Shown here: positions 44,469 to 53,996 of the stretch, piece by piece
Numbering within the stretch: the first letter of the stretch is position 1
Layout: each line of letters starts with the position of its first letter
Source of the DNA: Phytoactinopolyspora halotolerans
GTDB taxonomy: Bacteria; Actinomycetota; Actinomycetes; Jiangellales; Jiangellaceae
Direction of reading: 5' to 3'
Length of the DNA stretch: 64,000 nt
NCBI RefSeq assembly: GCF_010550675.1
Contig: NZ_JAAGOA010000003.1
Location: 248,001-312,000, forward strand
The notes under the pieces: model-generated
Told to the model about the DNA's origin: nothing
Seen by the model: the letters and a program-made list of their open reading frames with translations, nothing else
The model's database searches: none
Program-made: the position numbers and the translations under genes

Positions 44469-45736
44469 GTCGCACGGAGGAGCCACGGCTGGCCGACATC
44501 GACGGACGGCTGACCCGGGTGTCGCGGACACAGCGGATCCTGCTCATCATCGCGCTCGGGTTCATCGCTCTGTCCACCGTCCGCGCCATCACCGGTGAGG
44601 ACGTGCTGACCAGCAGCGGGACAGCCCGGGCCATGCTCATCCTGGCGTTGCCGATCGCGATGTGTGCGCTCGGTGGCCTGGTGGCGGAGCGGGCAGGTGT
44701 GATCAACATCGGTCTCGAGGGGATGATGATTCTCGGCACCTGGGGGGCCGGGTTCGGCGGCTGGCATTACGGTCCCTGGGGTGCGCTGCTCGGAGCCGTC
44801 ATCGGTGGCGCTCTCGGCGGGTTGGTGCACGCCCTGGCCACGGTCACGTTCGGGGTCGACCATATCGTCAGCGGCGTCGCGATCAACCTGGTGGCGGCGG
44901 GGCTGGTCCGGTTCCTGTCGGAGGCGGTGTACGCCGAAGGCGAGCAGGGCGGCGGCCCGACGCAGTCCCCGCCGATCGGCGCGGCCAGATCGTTCGACGT
45001 GCCGATCCTGTCCTCCGGGCCGGACCTGCTGGGACGGCTGGAACGGACCGACGTCATCGTCCTCTCCGACATCGGCGGCGTGCTGCGTGGTCTGACCAGC
45101 GGCCTGACGGTTTTCGCCTTGATCGCGCTGGCGCTGCTGCCGCTGGCGTGGTTCGTGCTGTGGCGAACCGCGCTGGGGCTGCGCTGGCGCTCGGCCGGGG
45201 AGAACCCGGTGGCGGCCGAGTCGCTCGGGGTCAACGTCTACCGGATGAAATACCTCGCGGTCATCACCAGCGGTGCGCTCGCCGGGATGGGCGGACTGAT
45301 GCTCGTGCTGTTCACCGGCTCCTACCGGGAGGGCATGACCGGGGGCCGCGGGTTCATCGGCCTGGCGGCGATGATCTTCGGCAACTGGCGGCCCACCGGC
45401 CTGGCCATGGGGTCGGGGCTGTTCGGCTACTCCGACGCGGTGCGGCTGCGGGCGCAGACGTCGGCGGCGGTGCTGGCGTTGCTGTTACTGGTCGGTCTCA
45501 TCCTGGCGGCCGTGGGTGTGTGGGATCTGTACCGGCGACGTTTCGTGCTCAGTGCCGTGCTGTTGGTGCTGGCCGGCGCCGCGGTGCTCGGCTGGGCGAC
45601 GTTGGACTATCTGCCGAACGAGATCACCACCATGACTCCGTACCTGGTGACGCTAGCGGTGCTGGCGACGGCGTCACAGCGGCTGCGACCGCCGGCCGCC
45701 GACGGCATGCGCTATCGCCGCGGCGAAGAACACTAA
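44465..45736 (+). CDS. nucleoside ABC importer permease 2
   Basis: A 423-residue second permease of the YufQ/NupQ type, with conserved AGVINIGLEGMMILGTWGA, VDHIVSGVAINLVAAGLVRFL, GLRWRSAGENPVAAESLGVNVYR (halves of the usual motif) and FIGLAAMIFGNWRPTG. GTG start in GTGA overlap. The C-terminus continues with three extra hydrophobic segments (VLALLLLVGLILAAVGVW onward) and an Arg-rich tail. It is the last importer gene; a long hairpin follows before cdd. Confidence 0.92.
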   Translation: MSRTEEPRLADIDGRLTRVSRTQRILLIIALGFIALSTVRAITGEDVLTSSGTARAMLILALPIAMCALGGLVAERAGVINIGLEGMMILGTWGAGFGGWHYGPWGALLGAVIGGALGGLVHALATVTFGVDHIVSGVAINLVAAGLVRFLSEAVYAEGEQGGGPTQSPPIGAARSFDVPILSSGPDLLGRLERTDVIVLSDIGGVLRGLTSGLTVFALIALALLPLAWFVLWRTALGLRWRSAGENPVAAESLGVNVYRMKYLAVITSGALAGMGGLMLVLFTGSYREGMTGGRGFIGLAAMIFGNWRPTGLAMGSGLFGYSDAVRLRAQTSAAVLALLLLVGLILAAVGVWDLYRRRFVLSAVLLVLAGAAVLGWATLDYLPNEITTMTPYLVTLAVLATASQRLRPPAADGMRYRRGEEH

Positions 45737-45751
45737 CGGCACCGCGCACCC

Positions 45752-45841
45752 TAAATGATCATGTGAAGTAGGTTTCCTCGTGCTCTACCATGTCTGCAGC
45801 CCTGTTGCGGCACGAGAAGACCTACTTCACATGATCATTTA
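45752..45841. repeat. 90-bp inverted repeat with TGATCAT ends
   Basis: Arms of 32 bases (45752-45783 and 45810-45841, two mismatches) flank a 26-base loop. The outer ends read TAAATGATCATGTGAAGTAGG. The TGATCAT core is shared with the 57-bp palindrome family but the rest is different. It lies between the importer operon and cdd, same strand, ending a few bases before cdd, so it may limit transcription into cdd. Confidence 0.85.
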
Positions 45842-45856
45842 GGCGGGGTGTGGGTG

Positions 45857-46324
45857 ATGAGGGTGAGTGAGCGGGTGGACTGGGCCGCGCTGCGGGCGGC
45901 GGCGGTCGAGGTCGCTGAGCGCGCGTACGCGCCGTATTCGGCGTTCCCCGTGGGCGCAGCCGCGCTCGTCGACGACGGCCGGGTGGTCACCGGCTGCAAC
46001 GTGGAGAACGCCTCGTACGGGCTGACGCTGTGTGCCGAGTGCGGGCTGGTGTCGTCGCTCGTGGCGACCGGAGGCGGCCGGCTGGTGGCGTTCACCTGCG
46101 TGGGCGGAGAGGACCGGCGCCTGACGATGCCATGCGGCCGCTGCAGGCAACTGCTCTGGGAGCACGGCGGAGCCGAGCTGCTGGTCGAGACGCCCGAAGG
46201 CGTTCTGCCGATGACCGAGGTGCTGCCGCAGGCGTTCGCCGCGGACGACCTCGGCCCGCAACCGCCTGCAGCGGACGACCTCGGCCCGCAATCGCCCGCC
46301 ACGCCGCCACAAGGTGCGTGGTGA
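45857..46324 (+). CDS. cdd: cytidine deaminase
   Basis: A 155-residue zinc enzyme that deaminates cytidine and deoxycytidine to uridine forms. The zinc/catalytic signatures are GCNVENASYGLTLCAE (Cys 59, Glu 61) and PCGRCRQLLWE (Cys 93, Cys 96). The family is usually about 130 residues; the extra C-terminus arises from a perfect-length 30-base tandem duplication (46241-46270 and 46271-46300) giving two ADDLGPQ-P-A blocks. ATG 45857 chosen; GTGs at 45848 and 45863 are possible. Functionally it follows the nucleoside importer and precedes deoA. Confidence 0.92.
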   Translation: MRVSERVDWAALRAAAVEVAERAYAPYSAFPVGAAALVDDGRVVTGCNVENASYGLTLCAECGLVSSLVATGGGRLVAFTCVGGEDRRLTMPCGRCRQLLWEHGGAELLVETPEGVLPMTEVLPQAFAADDLGPQPPAADDLGPQSPATPPQGAW

Positions 46325-46411
46325 CGGGCCGAACCGTCGTGGTGGAACGCACAGAGCTTTCCGTCCGGTTCTGGTGATCTTGCCCGTGGTCGACCCGTAG
46401 GGTGGGGGACT

Positions 46412-47998
46412 GTGCCAGTGGTGACGGGATTCGTGGCGGACTTGCGCACCCTGCTGCGCCGCCCGGACTTCCGCAAGCTCTTCGCGGTCCGCATCACCGG
46501 CCAGCTGGGGGACGGCGTCCTGCAGGTGGCGCTGGCCTCGTACGTCTTCTTCTCACCTGAACGGCAGACGACGGCACCGGCTGCGGCCGCGGCGTTCGCG
46601 GTGTTGCTGCTGCCGTATTCGATCGTCGGGCCGTTCGCCGGCGTGCTGCTGGACCGGTGGCAGCGGCGACAGGTGCTGCTTGTCGCCAATCTGCTGCGCA
46701 TGGTGCTGACGTTCCTGGTGGCGTGGCAGATCTCGGCGGACGACGTCGGCCCGGTGTTCTTCACCACGGTGCTGGTCATGCTGTCGGTGAACAGGTTCGT
46801 GCTGGCCGGCCTGAGCGCATCGGTGCCGCGGGTGGTGCCGCGCAGCGAGCTGGTGATGGCGAACTCGGTCACGCCCACCGCCGGGGCCGTGGCGGTGATC
46901 GCGGGCGTGGGCGTCGGCTACCTGACCCAGCGGCTGGTGCTCGGCACCGCCGCCGAGAGCTCGACGGACAGCTCGCTGGCGCTGGCCGCGACGACGGTGT
47001 ACCTGGTGGCGGCGTTGCTGCCGCTGCGCCTGGACCGCCGCCGGCTGGGGCCGGACGACACGGTGGAGCGGATCACCGTCCGTCAGGCGGTGCGCCAGGT
47101 GGCGGCGGGCATGGTCCAGGGGGCGCAGCACATCCACGACCGCAAGCCGGCCCTGTGGGCGATGCTGGCGCTGTCGGCGACCAGGTTCTTCTACGGCGTG
47201 ACGTTGATCGCCGCGATCCTGCTGTCCCGCAACTACTTCCATGAGGACGACGTCGACGGCGGCCTCGGGACCTTGGCGATGTTCCTGGGCGTGTCCGGCG
47301 CCGGTTTCGCCGCGGCGGCCGCGCTGACGCCGCTGGTCAGCCGACGGGTGCGCAAGGAGCGGTGGGCGGCGCTGGCGCTCGCGCTGGCGGCGGTGGTCGT
47401 GGTGCTGCCCGGGGCATTTTTCCAGGTTCCGGCGTTGGTGGTGCTCTCGTTCGTGCTGGGCGTAGCGACGCAGAGCGTGAAGATCGTCGTCGATACCGTG
47501 GTGCACGAGCGCGTCGACGACGACTACCGGGGTCGCGTCTTCTCCTTCTGCGACGTCGCGTTCAACATCAGCTTTGTCGCGGCGGCGGCGACCGCGGCGG
47601 CGTTCCTGCCCTCGACCGGCAAGTCGTACCTGATGGTGGGCGTGGTCTCGGCCGGCTTCGCGCTGACCGCGTTCGGATATCTGCGGGCGGATCGCCGCAC
47701 CGTGCGTCTCGACGAAGAACTGAGCGCCGAACTCGACGCCCGACTGGATGCCGAGCTCGACGCCGAGCTCAGCGCTGGGCTGGACGGCGGGCCGAACGCG
47801 GGCCCCGACGGCGAGCCGAACGCCCGCCTCGACGGTGTGCCGAGCACCCGCCCCGACGGTGTGCCGAGCACCCGCCCCGACGGTGAGTCGACCGTCGCTG
47901 GGCTGGACGGTGAGTCGGCCGTAGCGAGACGGCCGGGTATCGGGCAGGATCGTCTCACCCGAACTAAGGACGAGTGGCGAAGCGGACGTGAGCGATGA
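46412..47998 (+). CDS. major facilitator superfamily transporter
   Basis: A 528-residue transporter with 12 predicted helices. MFS markers: FAVRITGQLGDGVLQVALASY at the start, GVLLDRWQRRQVLLVANLLRM between helices 2 and 3, and a central charged loop (RLDRRRLGPDDTVER). After the last helix a 90-residue acidic tail carries repeats of LDAELDAEL and DGVPSTRP type (the latter a perfect 24-base duplication at 47831-47878). Substrate unknown; placement between cdd and deoA suggests nucleoside, pentose or related efflux or uptake. GTG start at 46412; ATGA overlap with deoA. Confidence 0.88.
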   Translation: MPVVTGFVADLRTLLRRPDFRKLFAVRITGQLGDGVLQVALASYVFFSPERQTTAPAAAAAFAVLLLPYSIVGPFAGVLLDRWQRRQVLLVANLLRMVLTFLVAWQISADDVGPVFFTTVLVMLSVNRFVLAGLSASVPRVVPRSELVMANSVTPTAGAVAVIAGVGVGYLTQRLVLGTAAESSTDSSLALAATTVYLVAALLPLRLDRRRLGPDDTVERITVRQAVRQVAAGMVQGAQHIHDRKPALWAMLALSATRFFYGVTLIAAILLSRNYFHEDDVDGGLGTLAMFLGVSGAGFAAAAALTPLVSRRVRKERWAALALALAAVVVVLPGAFFQVPALVVLSFVLGVATQSVKIVVDTVVHERVDDDYRGRVFSFCDVAFNISFVAAAATAAAFLPSTGKSYLMVGVVSAGFALTAFGYLRADRRTVRLDEELSAELDARLDAELDAELSAGLDGGPNAGPDGEPNARLDGVPSTRPDGVPSTRPDGESTVAGLDGESAVARRPGIGQDRLTRTKDEWRSGRER

Positions 47999-49299
47999 CG
48001 AGCACCGGTGAGAACAGGTTCGACGCGGTGGACATCATCCGCGTCAAGCGGGACGGCGACGAGCTCTCGGACGCCCAGATCGACTGGGTGATCGCCGCCT
48101 ACACCGCGGGTGAGATCGCTGATGAGCAGATGTCCGCCCTGGCGATGGCGATCCTGCTGAACGGAATGTCGCGGCAGGAGATCGCTCGGTGGACCGATGC
48201 CATGGTTCGCTCCGGTGTCCGGATGGACTGGTCGAGCGTCGATCGGCCGACCACGGACAAGCATTCCACCGGCGGCGTGGGAGACAAGATCACCCTTCCA
48301 CTCGCGCCGCTGGTGGCAGCATGTGGTGCGGCCGTTCCGCAGCTGTCCGGTCGCGGGCTGGGGCACACCGGTGGCACGCTGGACAAGCTGGAGTCCATTC
48401 CGGGCTGGCGGGCGGCTCTCTCCGGTGAGGAGATGCTGAAAGTGGTGCGGGACGCCGGCGCCGTGGTCTGCGCCGCGACGGCCGACCTGGCCCCGGCGGA
48501 CAAGAAGCTGTATGCGTTGCGCGACGTGACCGGTACGGTCGAGGCGATCCCGCTGATCGCCAGCTCCATCATGAGCAAGAAGATCGCGGAGGGAACCGGC
48601 GCGCTGGTTCTGGACGTCAAGGTGGGATCGGGTGCGTTCATGAAGGACGTCGCCTCGGCGCGGGAGCTGGCGCGCACCATGGTCGAGCTCGGCACGGATG
48701 CGGGCGTCACCACGGTCGCGCTGTTGACGAACATGGCGACCCCGCTGGGACTGACCGTGGGCAATGCACTGGAGGTCCGGGAGGCGGTCGAGGTGCTGGC
48801 CGGCGGCGGTCCCCCGGACGTCGTCGAGCTGACCACGACGCTCGCTCGCGAGATGCTGGCGGCCGCCGGCGTCGACGGCGCTGATCCGGCCGCGGCCCTG
48901 TACGACGGCTCCGCCATGGACGTCTGGCGGACCATGGTGTCGGCGCAGGGCGGGGACCCGGACGCGGCGCTGCCCACCGCGCGGGAGACCCACACGGTCC
49001 TGGCTCCGAGCACGGGCATGCTGACCGAACTCGACGCCTACCGGGTCGGTGTAGCCGCATGGCGACTCGGCGCGGGCCGTGCGCGCAAGGAGGACGCCGT
49101 CCAGGCTGCGGCCGGCGTGGAGCTGCACGCGAAGCCAGGCGCCTCGGTGCGCGGAGGCGAGCCGCTGCTGACCCTGCATACGGACGAGCCGGAACGGTTC
49201 GAGCGGGCGCTGCAGATCCTGGACGGCGCCTACACGATCGCTCCTGACGGCGCACGCCCCGATCTTCCGCCGCTGGTGATCGACCGCGTCGCCGTGTAG
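47995..49299 (+). CDS. deoA: thymidine phosphorylase
   Basis: A 434-residue homodimeric phosphorylase that splits thymidine and deoxyuridine to base and deoxyribose 1-phosphate. Conserved: DAVDIIRVKRDG, DKHSTGGVGDKITLPLAPL (phosphate-binding), SGRGLGHTGGTLDKLE, and KKLYALRDVTGTVE. The C-terminal domain contains GRARKEDAVQAAAGVELHAKPG. It overlaps the MFS gene by four bases and ends the salvage stretch. Convergent with ackA; about 80 bases of CGACGTCGTACG-type repeats separate the stops. Confidence 0.95.
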   Translation: MTSTGENRFDAVDIIRVKRDGDELSDAQIDWVIAAYTAGEIADEQMSALAMAILLNGMSRQEIARWTDAMVRSGVRMDWSSVDRPTTDKHSTGGVGDKITLPLAPLVAACGAAVPQLSGRGLGHTGGTLDKLESIPGWRAALSGEEMLKVVRDAGAVVCAATADLAPADKKLYALRDVTGTVEAIPLIASSIMSKKIAEGTGALVLDVKVGSGAFMKDVASARELARTMVELGTDAGVTTVALLTNMATPLGLTVGNALEVREAVEVLAGGGPPDVVELTTTLAREMLAAAGVDGADPAAALYDGSAMDVWRTMVSAQGGDPDAALPTARETHTVLAPSTGMLTELDAYRVGVAAWRLGAGRARKEDAVQAAAGVELHAKPGASVRGGEPLLTLHTDEPERFERALQILDGAYTIAPDGARPDLPPLVIDRVAV

Positions 49300-49381
49300 G
49301 CAAGGCGCGGGAACGACGTCGCTGGTGCCCGAGGGGGCCGGCGCGCAACGACGTCGTACGCGCCTACGTCGTACGCACCGC

Positions 49382-50575
49382 TTAGCCGCGGACCACGGCG
49401 AGCGACTGGCGGGCGATCTCCAGCTCCTCGTTGGTCGGGACCACCAGCACCGCCGTCTGCGCACCGTCCGCCGAGATCAGCCTGGCCCTGCCACCGCGAG
49501 AGGCGTTGCGGACATGGTCGATCGCGATGCCGAACCGCTGCAGCCCGGCGAGCGCGTGTGAGCGGACCCAGGCGTCGTTCTCCCCCACGCCACCGGTGAA
49601 GACGAGGGCGTGCGCCTCTCCCAGCGCGGCGAGATACGCACCGATGTAGTGCCGGATCCGGTAGCAGTACACGTCGCGAGCCAGCTTCGCGTCCATGTCG
49701 CCGTCGGTCGCCATGCGGTGCACCTCGCGCATGTCGCGCACGCCGGTGAGCCCGAGCATCCCGCTGCGCTGGTTGAGGAACTGGTCGAGCTCGTCGACCG
49801 ACATGCCGGCCTCGCGACGCAGGTGGAACACCGCGCCGGGGTCGATGTCGCCACTGCGCGACCCCATCACCAGGCCCTCGAGCGGGGTCAATCCCATCGA
49901 CGTGTCGATCGACTCGCCGCCGCGCACGGCCGTGATGGACGCGCCGTTGCCCAGGTGGAGGACGATGAGATTGCTGCGTGCGGGGTCACGTTCCAGGATC
50001 CGGCAGGTCTCTCGGGAGACGTAGGCGACCGAGGTGCCGTGGAAGCCGTAGCGGCGGATGCCGTGCTGTCGCGCGACGTCACGGTCGATCGCGTAGGTGT
50101 AGGCGCGCGCCGGCAGCGTCTGGTGGAAGGCGGTGTCGAAGACGGCCACATGTGGCACATCGGGCAGCACCTCGCGGGCGACCCGGATACCGGCCAGGTT
50201 CGGCGGGTTGTGCAGCGGCGCCAGCGCGGACAGCTGATCGATGGTCTGTTCCAGCTCGTCGTCGATGACGACGGGCTCGGAGAAGCGGTCGCCGCCGTGC
50301 ACCACACGGTGCCCGACGGCGGCCAGCCCGACATCGGACAACGGGGGCCCGTGCTGGTCGAGGACGTCCAGAACGGTCTTCAGGCCGGCGTCGTGGTCAG
50401 GCAGGTCGAGTTTGAGGTCGACCGGCTCGCCGTCGCCCTGGTGCTGGACGTGGCCGCCGTCTTCGCCGATCCGCTCCACCAGGCCCCGGGCCGCCACGTG
50501 AGCGTTCTCGGCGTCGATGAGCTGGTACTTGATCGACGACGACCCGCAGTTCAGTACGAGTACCGCTGCACTCAT
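49382..50575 (-). CDS. ackA: acetate kinase
   Basis: A 397-residue acetokinase interconverting acetyl phosphate/ADP and acetate/ATP. Signatures: VLVLNCGSSSIKYQLID, VGHRVVHGG, AVFDTAFHQTLPA, YGFHGTSVAYVS and LHLGNGASITAVRGG. Length is standard. It is the partner of Pta, but here the two genes are separated by an oxidoreductase on the other strand instead of forming the usual operon. The ATG at 50575 is unambiguous. Confidence 0.96.
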   Translation of the reverse strand: MSAAVLVLNCGSSSIKYQLIDAENAHVAARGLVERIGEDGGHVQHQGDGEPVDLKLDLPDHDAGLKTVLDVLDQHGPPLSDVGLAAVGHRVVHGGDRFSEPVVIDDELEQTIDQLSALAPLHNPPNLAGIRVAREVLPDVPHVAVFDTAFHQTLPARAYTYAIDRDVARQHGIRRYGFHGTSVAYVSRETCRILERDPARSNLIVLHLGNGASITAVRGGESIDTSMGLTPLEGLVMGSRSGDIDPGAVFHLRREAGMSVDELDQFLNQRSGMLGLTGVRDMREVHRMATDGDMDAKLARDVYCYRIRHYIGAYLAALGEAHALVFTGGVGENDAWVRSHALAGLQRFGIAIDHVRNASRGGRARLISADGAQTAVLVVPTNEELEIARQSLAVVRG

Positions 50576-50737
50576 CTCACACCCCGTCGTACCGTTCTCA
50601 GATCTCGGTCAGATTGCTGTCCACCGTGGTGCCAGTCCGGACCGGCACCACGCTGCGGAGGGAGCCGCACGTTCGCATATCCGTCATCTTTCCAGTGTCC
50701 TCCGGCATGTGTCAGTGCCCCCGTGTACCGTGCCGAC

Positions 50738-51694
50738 ATGGAGACGAAACGAGCCCATATCGGTATGTGCTTCGATCGGACCTTCCCCGCGGCACAGGTC
50801 ACCGACTTCGCCCGGCGGCTGGACGGTGGAGCGGACCAGCTGTGGATCATCGAGGACTGTTTTTACACCGCAGGTGCCAGTCTTGCGGCTGCGGCGCTCG
50901 CCGTCAGTGACCGACTCACAGTAGGCACCGGAATTCTTCCGGCTGTGGTCCGTACCACAGCCGTGACGGCGATGGAGATCGCCACCCTCTGCGACCTCGG
51001 ACCGGGCCGAGTGCTGCCCGGCATCGGGCATGGAGTCCAATCCTGGATGGGGCAGATGGGCGTACGTCCTGCGTCTCCGTTGACCGCACTGGAGGAGGTC
51101 CTCACCGGCGTGCGGCGGCTGCTGGCGGGCGAGCGCGTCACGATGCACGGGAGTCATGTCTATCTCGACGACGTCCAGCTGTACCACCCGCCACAGGAAG
51201 TGCCGCCGTTGTTGGCCGGCGTTCGAGGGCCGAAATCGATGGCCTTGGCGGGACGGGCGGCCGACGGCGTCGTGCTGGCGGAACCGGCCGGCCCGGCCTA
51301 CGTCCGGTGGGCATTCGAACAGGCGGGGCATCCCGAGAGGTTCCGGGTGGTCACGTTCTCCATGCTCTGCATCGAACGGGACCGCCGCACCGCCTACACC
51401 CAGATGGCGCCGTGGCTGGCGACGTTGCTGGACGACCCGAAGCCGGGCATACAGACACTGCCCTTCTCCGACGAGCTCATCGCCCGCTACCGCGAGCACG
51501 GCGTGGAAGGCCTGGTCACGATGCCGCCGGAGTGGTGGACCGAGCTGGGCCCGATCGGCACTCTGGATGACGCGCTGGAGCATGTCGCCGCGCTGGAGGC
51601 CGCCGGTGCCGACAGCATCGCGATGTTCCCGTCCTCGAACCTGGAGACGGCGCGGAAGCAGATCGACGACGTGCTCCGCATCGCCGCCCGTTGA
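50738..51694 (+). CDS. LLM-class flavin-dependent oxidoreductase
   Basis: A 318-residue luciferase-like protein: HIGMCFDRTFPAAQVTDFARRL, LWIIEDCFYTAGASL, LTVGTGILPAVVRTTAV, GPGRVLPGIGHGVQSWMGQM and VPPLLAGVRGPKSMALAGRAADG. It likely uses F420 or FMN. The substrate is unknown. It lies between ackA and pta on the opposite strand. The ATG at 50738 has no strong Shine-Dalgarno but begins the family core. A long hairpin overlaps the region after its stop. Confidence 0.86.
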   Translation: METKRAHIGMCFDRTFPAAQVTDFARRLDGGADQLWIIEDCFYTAGASLAAAALAVSDRLTVGTGILPAVVRTTAVTAMEIATLCDLGPGRVLPGIGHGVQSWMGQMGVRPASPLTALEEVLTGVRRLLAGERVTMHGSHVYLDDVQLYHPPQEVPPLLAGVRGPKSMALAGRAADGVVLAEPAGPAYVRWAFEQAGHPERFRVVTFSMLCIERDRRTAYTQMAPWLATLLDDPKPGIQTLPFSDELIARYREHGVEGLVTMPPEWWTELGPIGTLDDALEHVAALEAAGADSIAMFPSSNLETARKQIDDVLRIAAR

Positions 51695-51712
51695 GATTCC
51701 CTTAAGCGTGTG

Positions 51713-51821
51713 GAGAGCGCGGCTCGATGGAATCCTCCCGGGTAGGCTCGGGCATCGGCGTGGGAGGAGCCCTGCGACGACCTTGCCGCGGGCGGGGAGG
51801 ATTCCATCGAGCCGCACTCTC
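51713..51821. repeat. 109-bp hairpin between an LLM gene and pta
   Basis: Arms of 27 bases (51713-51739 and 51795-51821, one mismatch) enclose a 55-base loop. The outer arms read GAGAGCGCGGCTCGATGGAA. The right arm reaches the TGA stop of convergent pta (51820-51822). GC-rich, unlike the AT-rich 57-bp family. It is a good bidirectional terminator candidate. Confidence 0.8.
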
Positions 51822-53880
51822 AGAAGACGCTGGCCTGTGCCTGGATGGCGGTGATCGCGATGGTGTTGACGATGTCTCGCACCAGCGCTCCACGCGACAG
51901 GTCGTTGACCGGCTTGCGCAGGCCCTGCAGGACCGGGCCGATCGCCACGGCTCCGGCGCTGCGCTGCACCGCCTTGTAGGTGTTGTTGCCGGTGTTGAGG
52001 TCGGGGAAGATGAACACCGTCGCCCGGCCCGCGACGTCGCTGTCGGGCAGCTTGGTCCGGGCCACACCCGCGTCCACGGCGGCGTCGTACTGGATCGGCC
52101 CCTCGATGGACAGATCGGGACGGCGCTGACGTGCCAGCGCGGTGGCGGCGCGCACCTTGTCCACCTCTGCCCCGGAACCGGATTCGCCGGTGGAGTAGGA
52201 GAGCATCGCCACCCGCGGCTCCACCCCGAATGCCTCGGCGGTCTGCGCCGATGAGATGGCGATGTCCGCGAGCTGCTCGGCGGTCGGATCCGGGTTGACC
52301 GCGCAGTCGCCGTAGACCAGGACACGATCGCGCAGGCACATGAAGAAGACACTGGACACGGTCGACACACCGGAGCTGGTCTTGATCACCTCGAACGCGG
52401 GCCGGATGGTGTGTGCAGTGGTATGCGCCGCCCCGGAGACCATGCCGTCGGCGAGCCCGAGCAGCACCATCATGGTGCCGAAGTAGGACACGTCGGCGAC
52501 TTGGTCGTGCGCGAGCTCCAGGGTGACGCCCTTGTGGGCGCGGCGGGACGCGTACTCCTCGGCGAAGCGTTCCCGCCACTCGCTGTCCGCCGGGTTGACG
52601 ATGCGTGCGGCGCCGATGTCCACGCCGACGTTGGTGGCCACCGCCTGGATCCGGTCCGGATCGCCGAGCAGGGTGAGCTCGGCGATGCCGCGGCGTAGCA
52701 CCGTATCGGCCGCCCGGAGCACGCGCTCCTCCTCGCCTTCGGGTAGGACGATATGCCGGGTTCCGCCCCTGGCCCGGTCCACCAGGCGGTGTTCGAACAT
52801 CAGCGGTGTGACCACGTCGCTGCGGGTGACGTCGAGCTGGCCGAGCAGTTCGACGTCATCGACGTGCTGCTCGAACACCGTCAGCGCCGTCTGCACCTTT
52901 CGGGTCGCATCCCGGGTCAGCCGTCCCCGGACCGCGGCCAGCGCCGTGGCGGTGGCGAAGGTGTCGCCGCTGGTGGTGATGATCGGCAGGTTGACATTGA
53001 GGCCGTCGATCAGTTGCACGATCTGGGGAGGCAGGCCGAACCCGCCGTTCAGGACGATGGCGGCGAGGCTGGGGAAGGTCCGCGACGCGTGCGCCATCAG
53101 CACCCCAAGCAGCACATCGGAGCGGTCGGCCGGAGTGATCACCACGGCGTCCTCGGTCAGCCGATCCAGGACGTTCGGGAGCGTCATCCCGGCGACGACG
53201 AATCCCCTGACCTCGCGGCCGAGCCGTTCGGCGTCCCCGCGGTACAACTCGCCGCCCACATCCACCAGGTCGGCGACCGTGGGCGCGGACAGCAGCGGCT
53301 CCTCCGGCAGCGTGTAGACCGGCGACAGCGGCTTGAGCGCGTCGCGGACATCGGCCAGGCGTGCCGGCTCCACCCGGTTGACCATCGTCCCGAGCAGATG
53401 GCCGGAGTTGGCGGCCAGCTCGGCGATAGCCGCGTCCGCCGCGGTGCGGATGTTGTCCGGCGTCCGGTTGCGGCCGTTGAGGACCAGCAGTGCCGGCGCA
53501 CCGAGGTTGGCCGCGATGCGCGCGTTGAAGGAGAACTCGGTCGGGTTGTCGACGTCGGTGTAGTCGCTGCCGACGATGACGACGGCGTCGCACTGGCGGG
53601 CGACCTCGTGGTAGCGGTCGATGATGGTGCCGAGCGCGGCGTCCGGGTCGGCGTGCACGTCGTCGTAGGTGACGCCGGCGCACGCGTCGTACGGCAGGTC
53701 GGTGCCGTCGTGTTCCAGCAGGAGTTCGAGCACGTAGTCGGGGCGTCGTTCCGGGCGCACGATCGGCCGGAAGACGCCGACGCGGCCGATGCGGCGCGTG
53801 AGTGCGGTGAGCACGCCGAGGGCGACGGTCGACTTGCCGGTTTCTCCGGTCACCGAGGCGATATAGACATTCCGGGCCAC
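51820..53880 (-). CDS. pta: phosphate acetyltransferase (long, two-domain)
   Basis: A 686-residue Pta of the long type. N-terminal BioD-like ATPase domain ([20 protein letters not shown]), middle DRTGG domain, then the catalytic PTA/PTB domain ([50 protein letters not shown]-like [12 protein letters not shown], and the [18 protein letters not shown] near the end). It makes acetyl phosphate from acetyl-CoA. Start GTG 53880 by family alignment. Paired functionally with ackA but not co-transcribed. Confidence 0.94.
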   Translation of the reverse strand: MARNVYIASVTGETGKSTVALGVLTALTRRIGRVGVFRPIVRPERRPDYVLELLLEHDGTDLPYDACAGVTYDDVHADPDAALGTIIDRYHEVARQCDAVVIVGSDYTDVDNPTEFSFNARIAANLGAPALLVLNGRNRTPDNIRTAADAAIAELAANSGHLLGTMVNRVEPARLADVRDALKPLSPVYTLPEEPLLSAPTVADLVDVGGELYRGDAERLGREVRGFVVAGMTLPNVLDRLTEDAVVITPADRSDVLLGVLMAHASRTFPSLAAIVLNGGFGLPPQIVQLIDGLNVNLPIITTSGDTFATATALAAVRGRLTRDATRKVQTALTVFEQHVDDVELLGQLDVTRSDVVTPLMFEHRLVDRARGGTRHIVLPEGEEERVLRAADTVLRRGIAELTLLGDPDRIQAVATNVGVDIGAARIVNPADSEWRERFAEEYASRRAHKGVTLELAHDQVADVSYFGTMMVLLGLADGMVSGAAHTTAHTIRPAFEVIKTSSGVSTVSSVFFMCLRDRVLVYGDCAVNPDPTAEQLADIAISSAQTAEAFGVEPRVAMLSYSTGESGSGAEVDKVRAATALARQRRPDLSIEGPIQYDAAVDAGVARTKLPDSDVAGRATVFIFPDLNTGNNTYKAVQRSAGAVAIGPVLQGLRKPVNDLSRGALVRDIVNTIAITAIQAQASVF

Positions 53881-53996
53881 ACCACCGAGACTATCGGCGC
53901 GGGCGGCGCTGTGCCCCCATGCAGGTCGCGTATGTGGGGCACGCCTCATGCGGGGTCGCCCTGACGTGGTGGGCACGCTGGAGTAGCGTGGCGAGC

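Noticed and set aside
49300-49381. Small gene between deoA and ackA
   Set aside because: Only CGACGTCGTACG-type repeats; no start signal or coding pattern.
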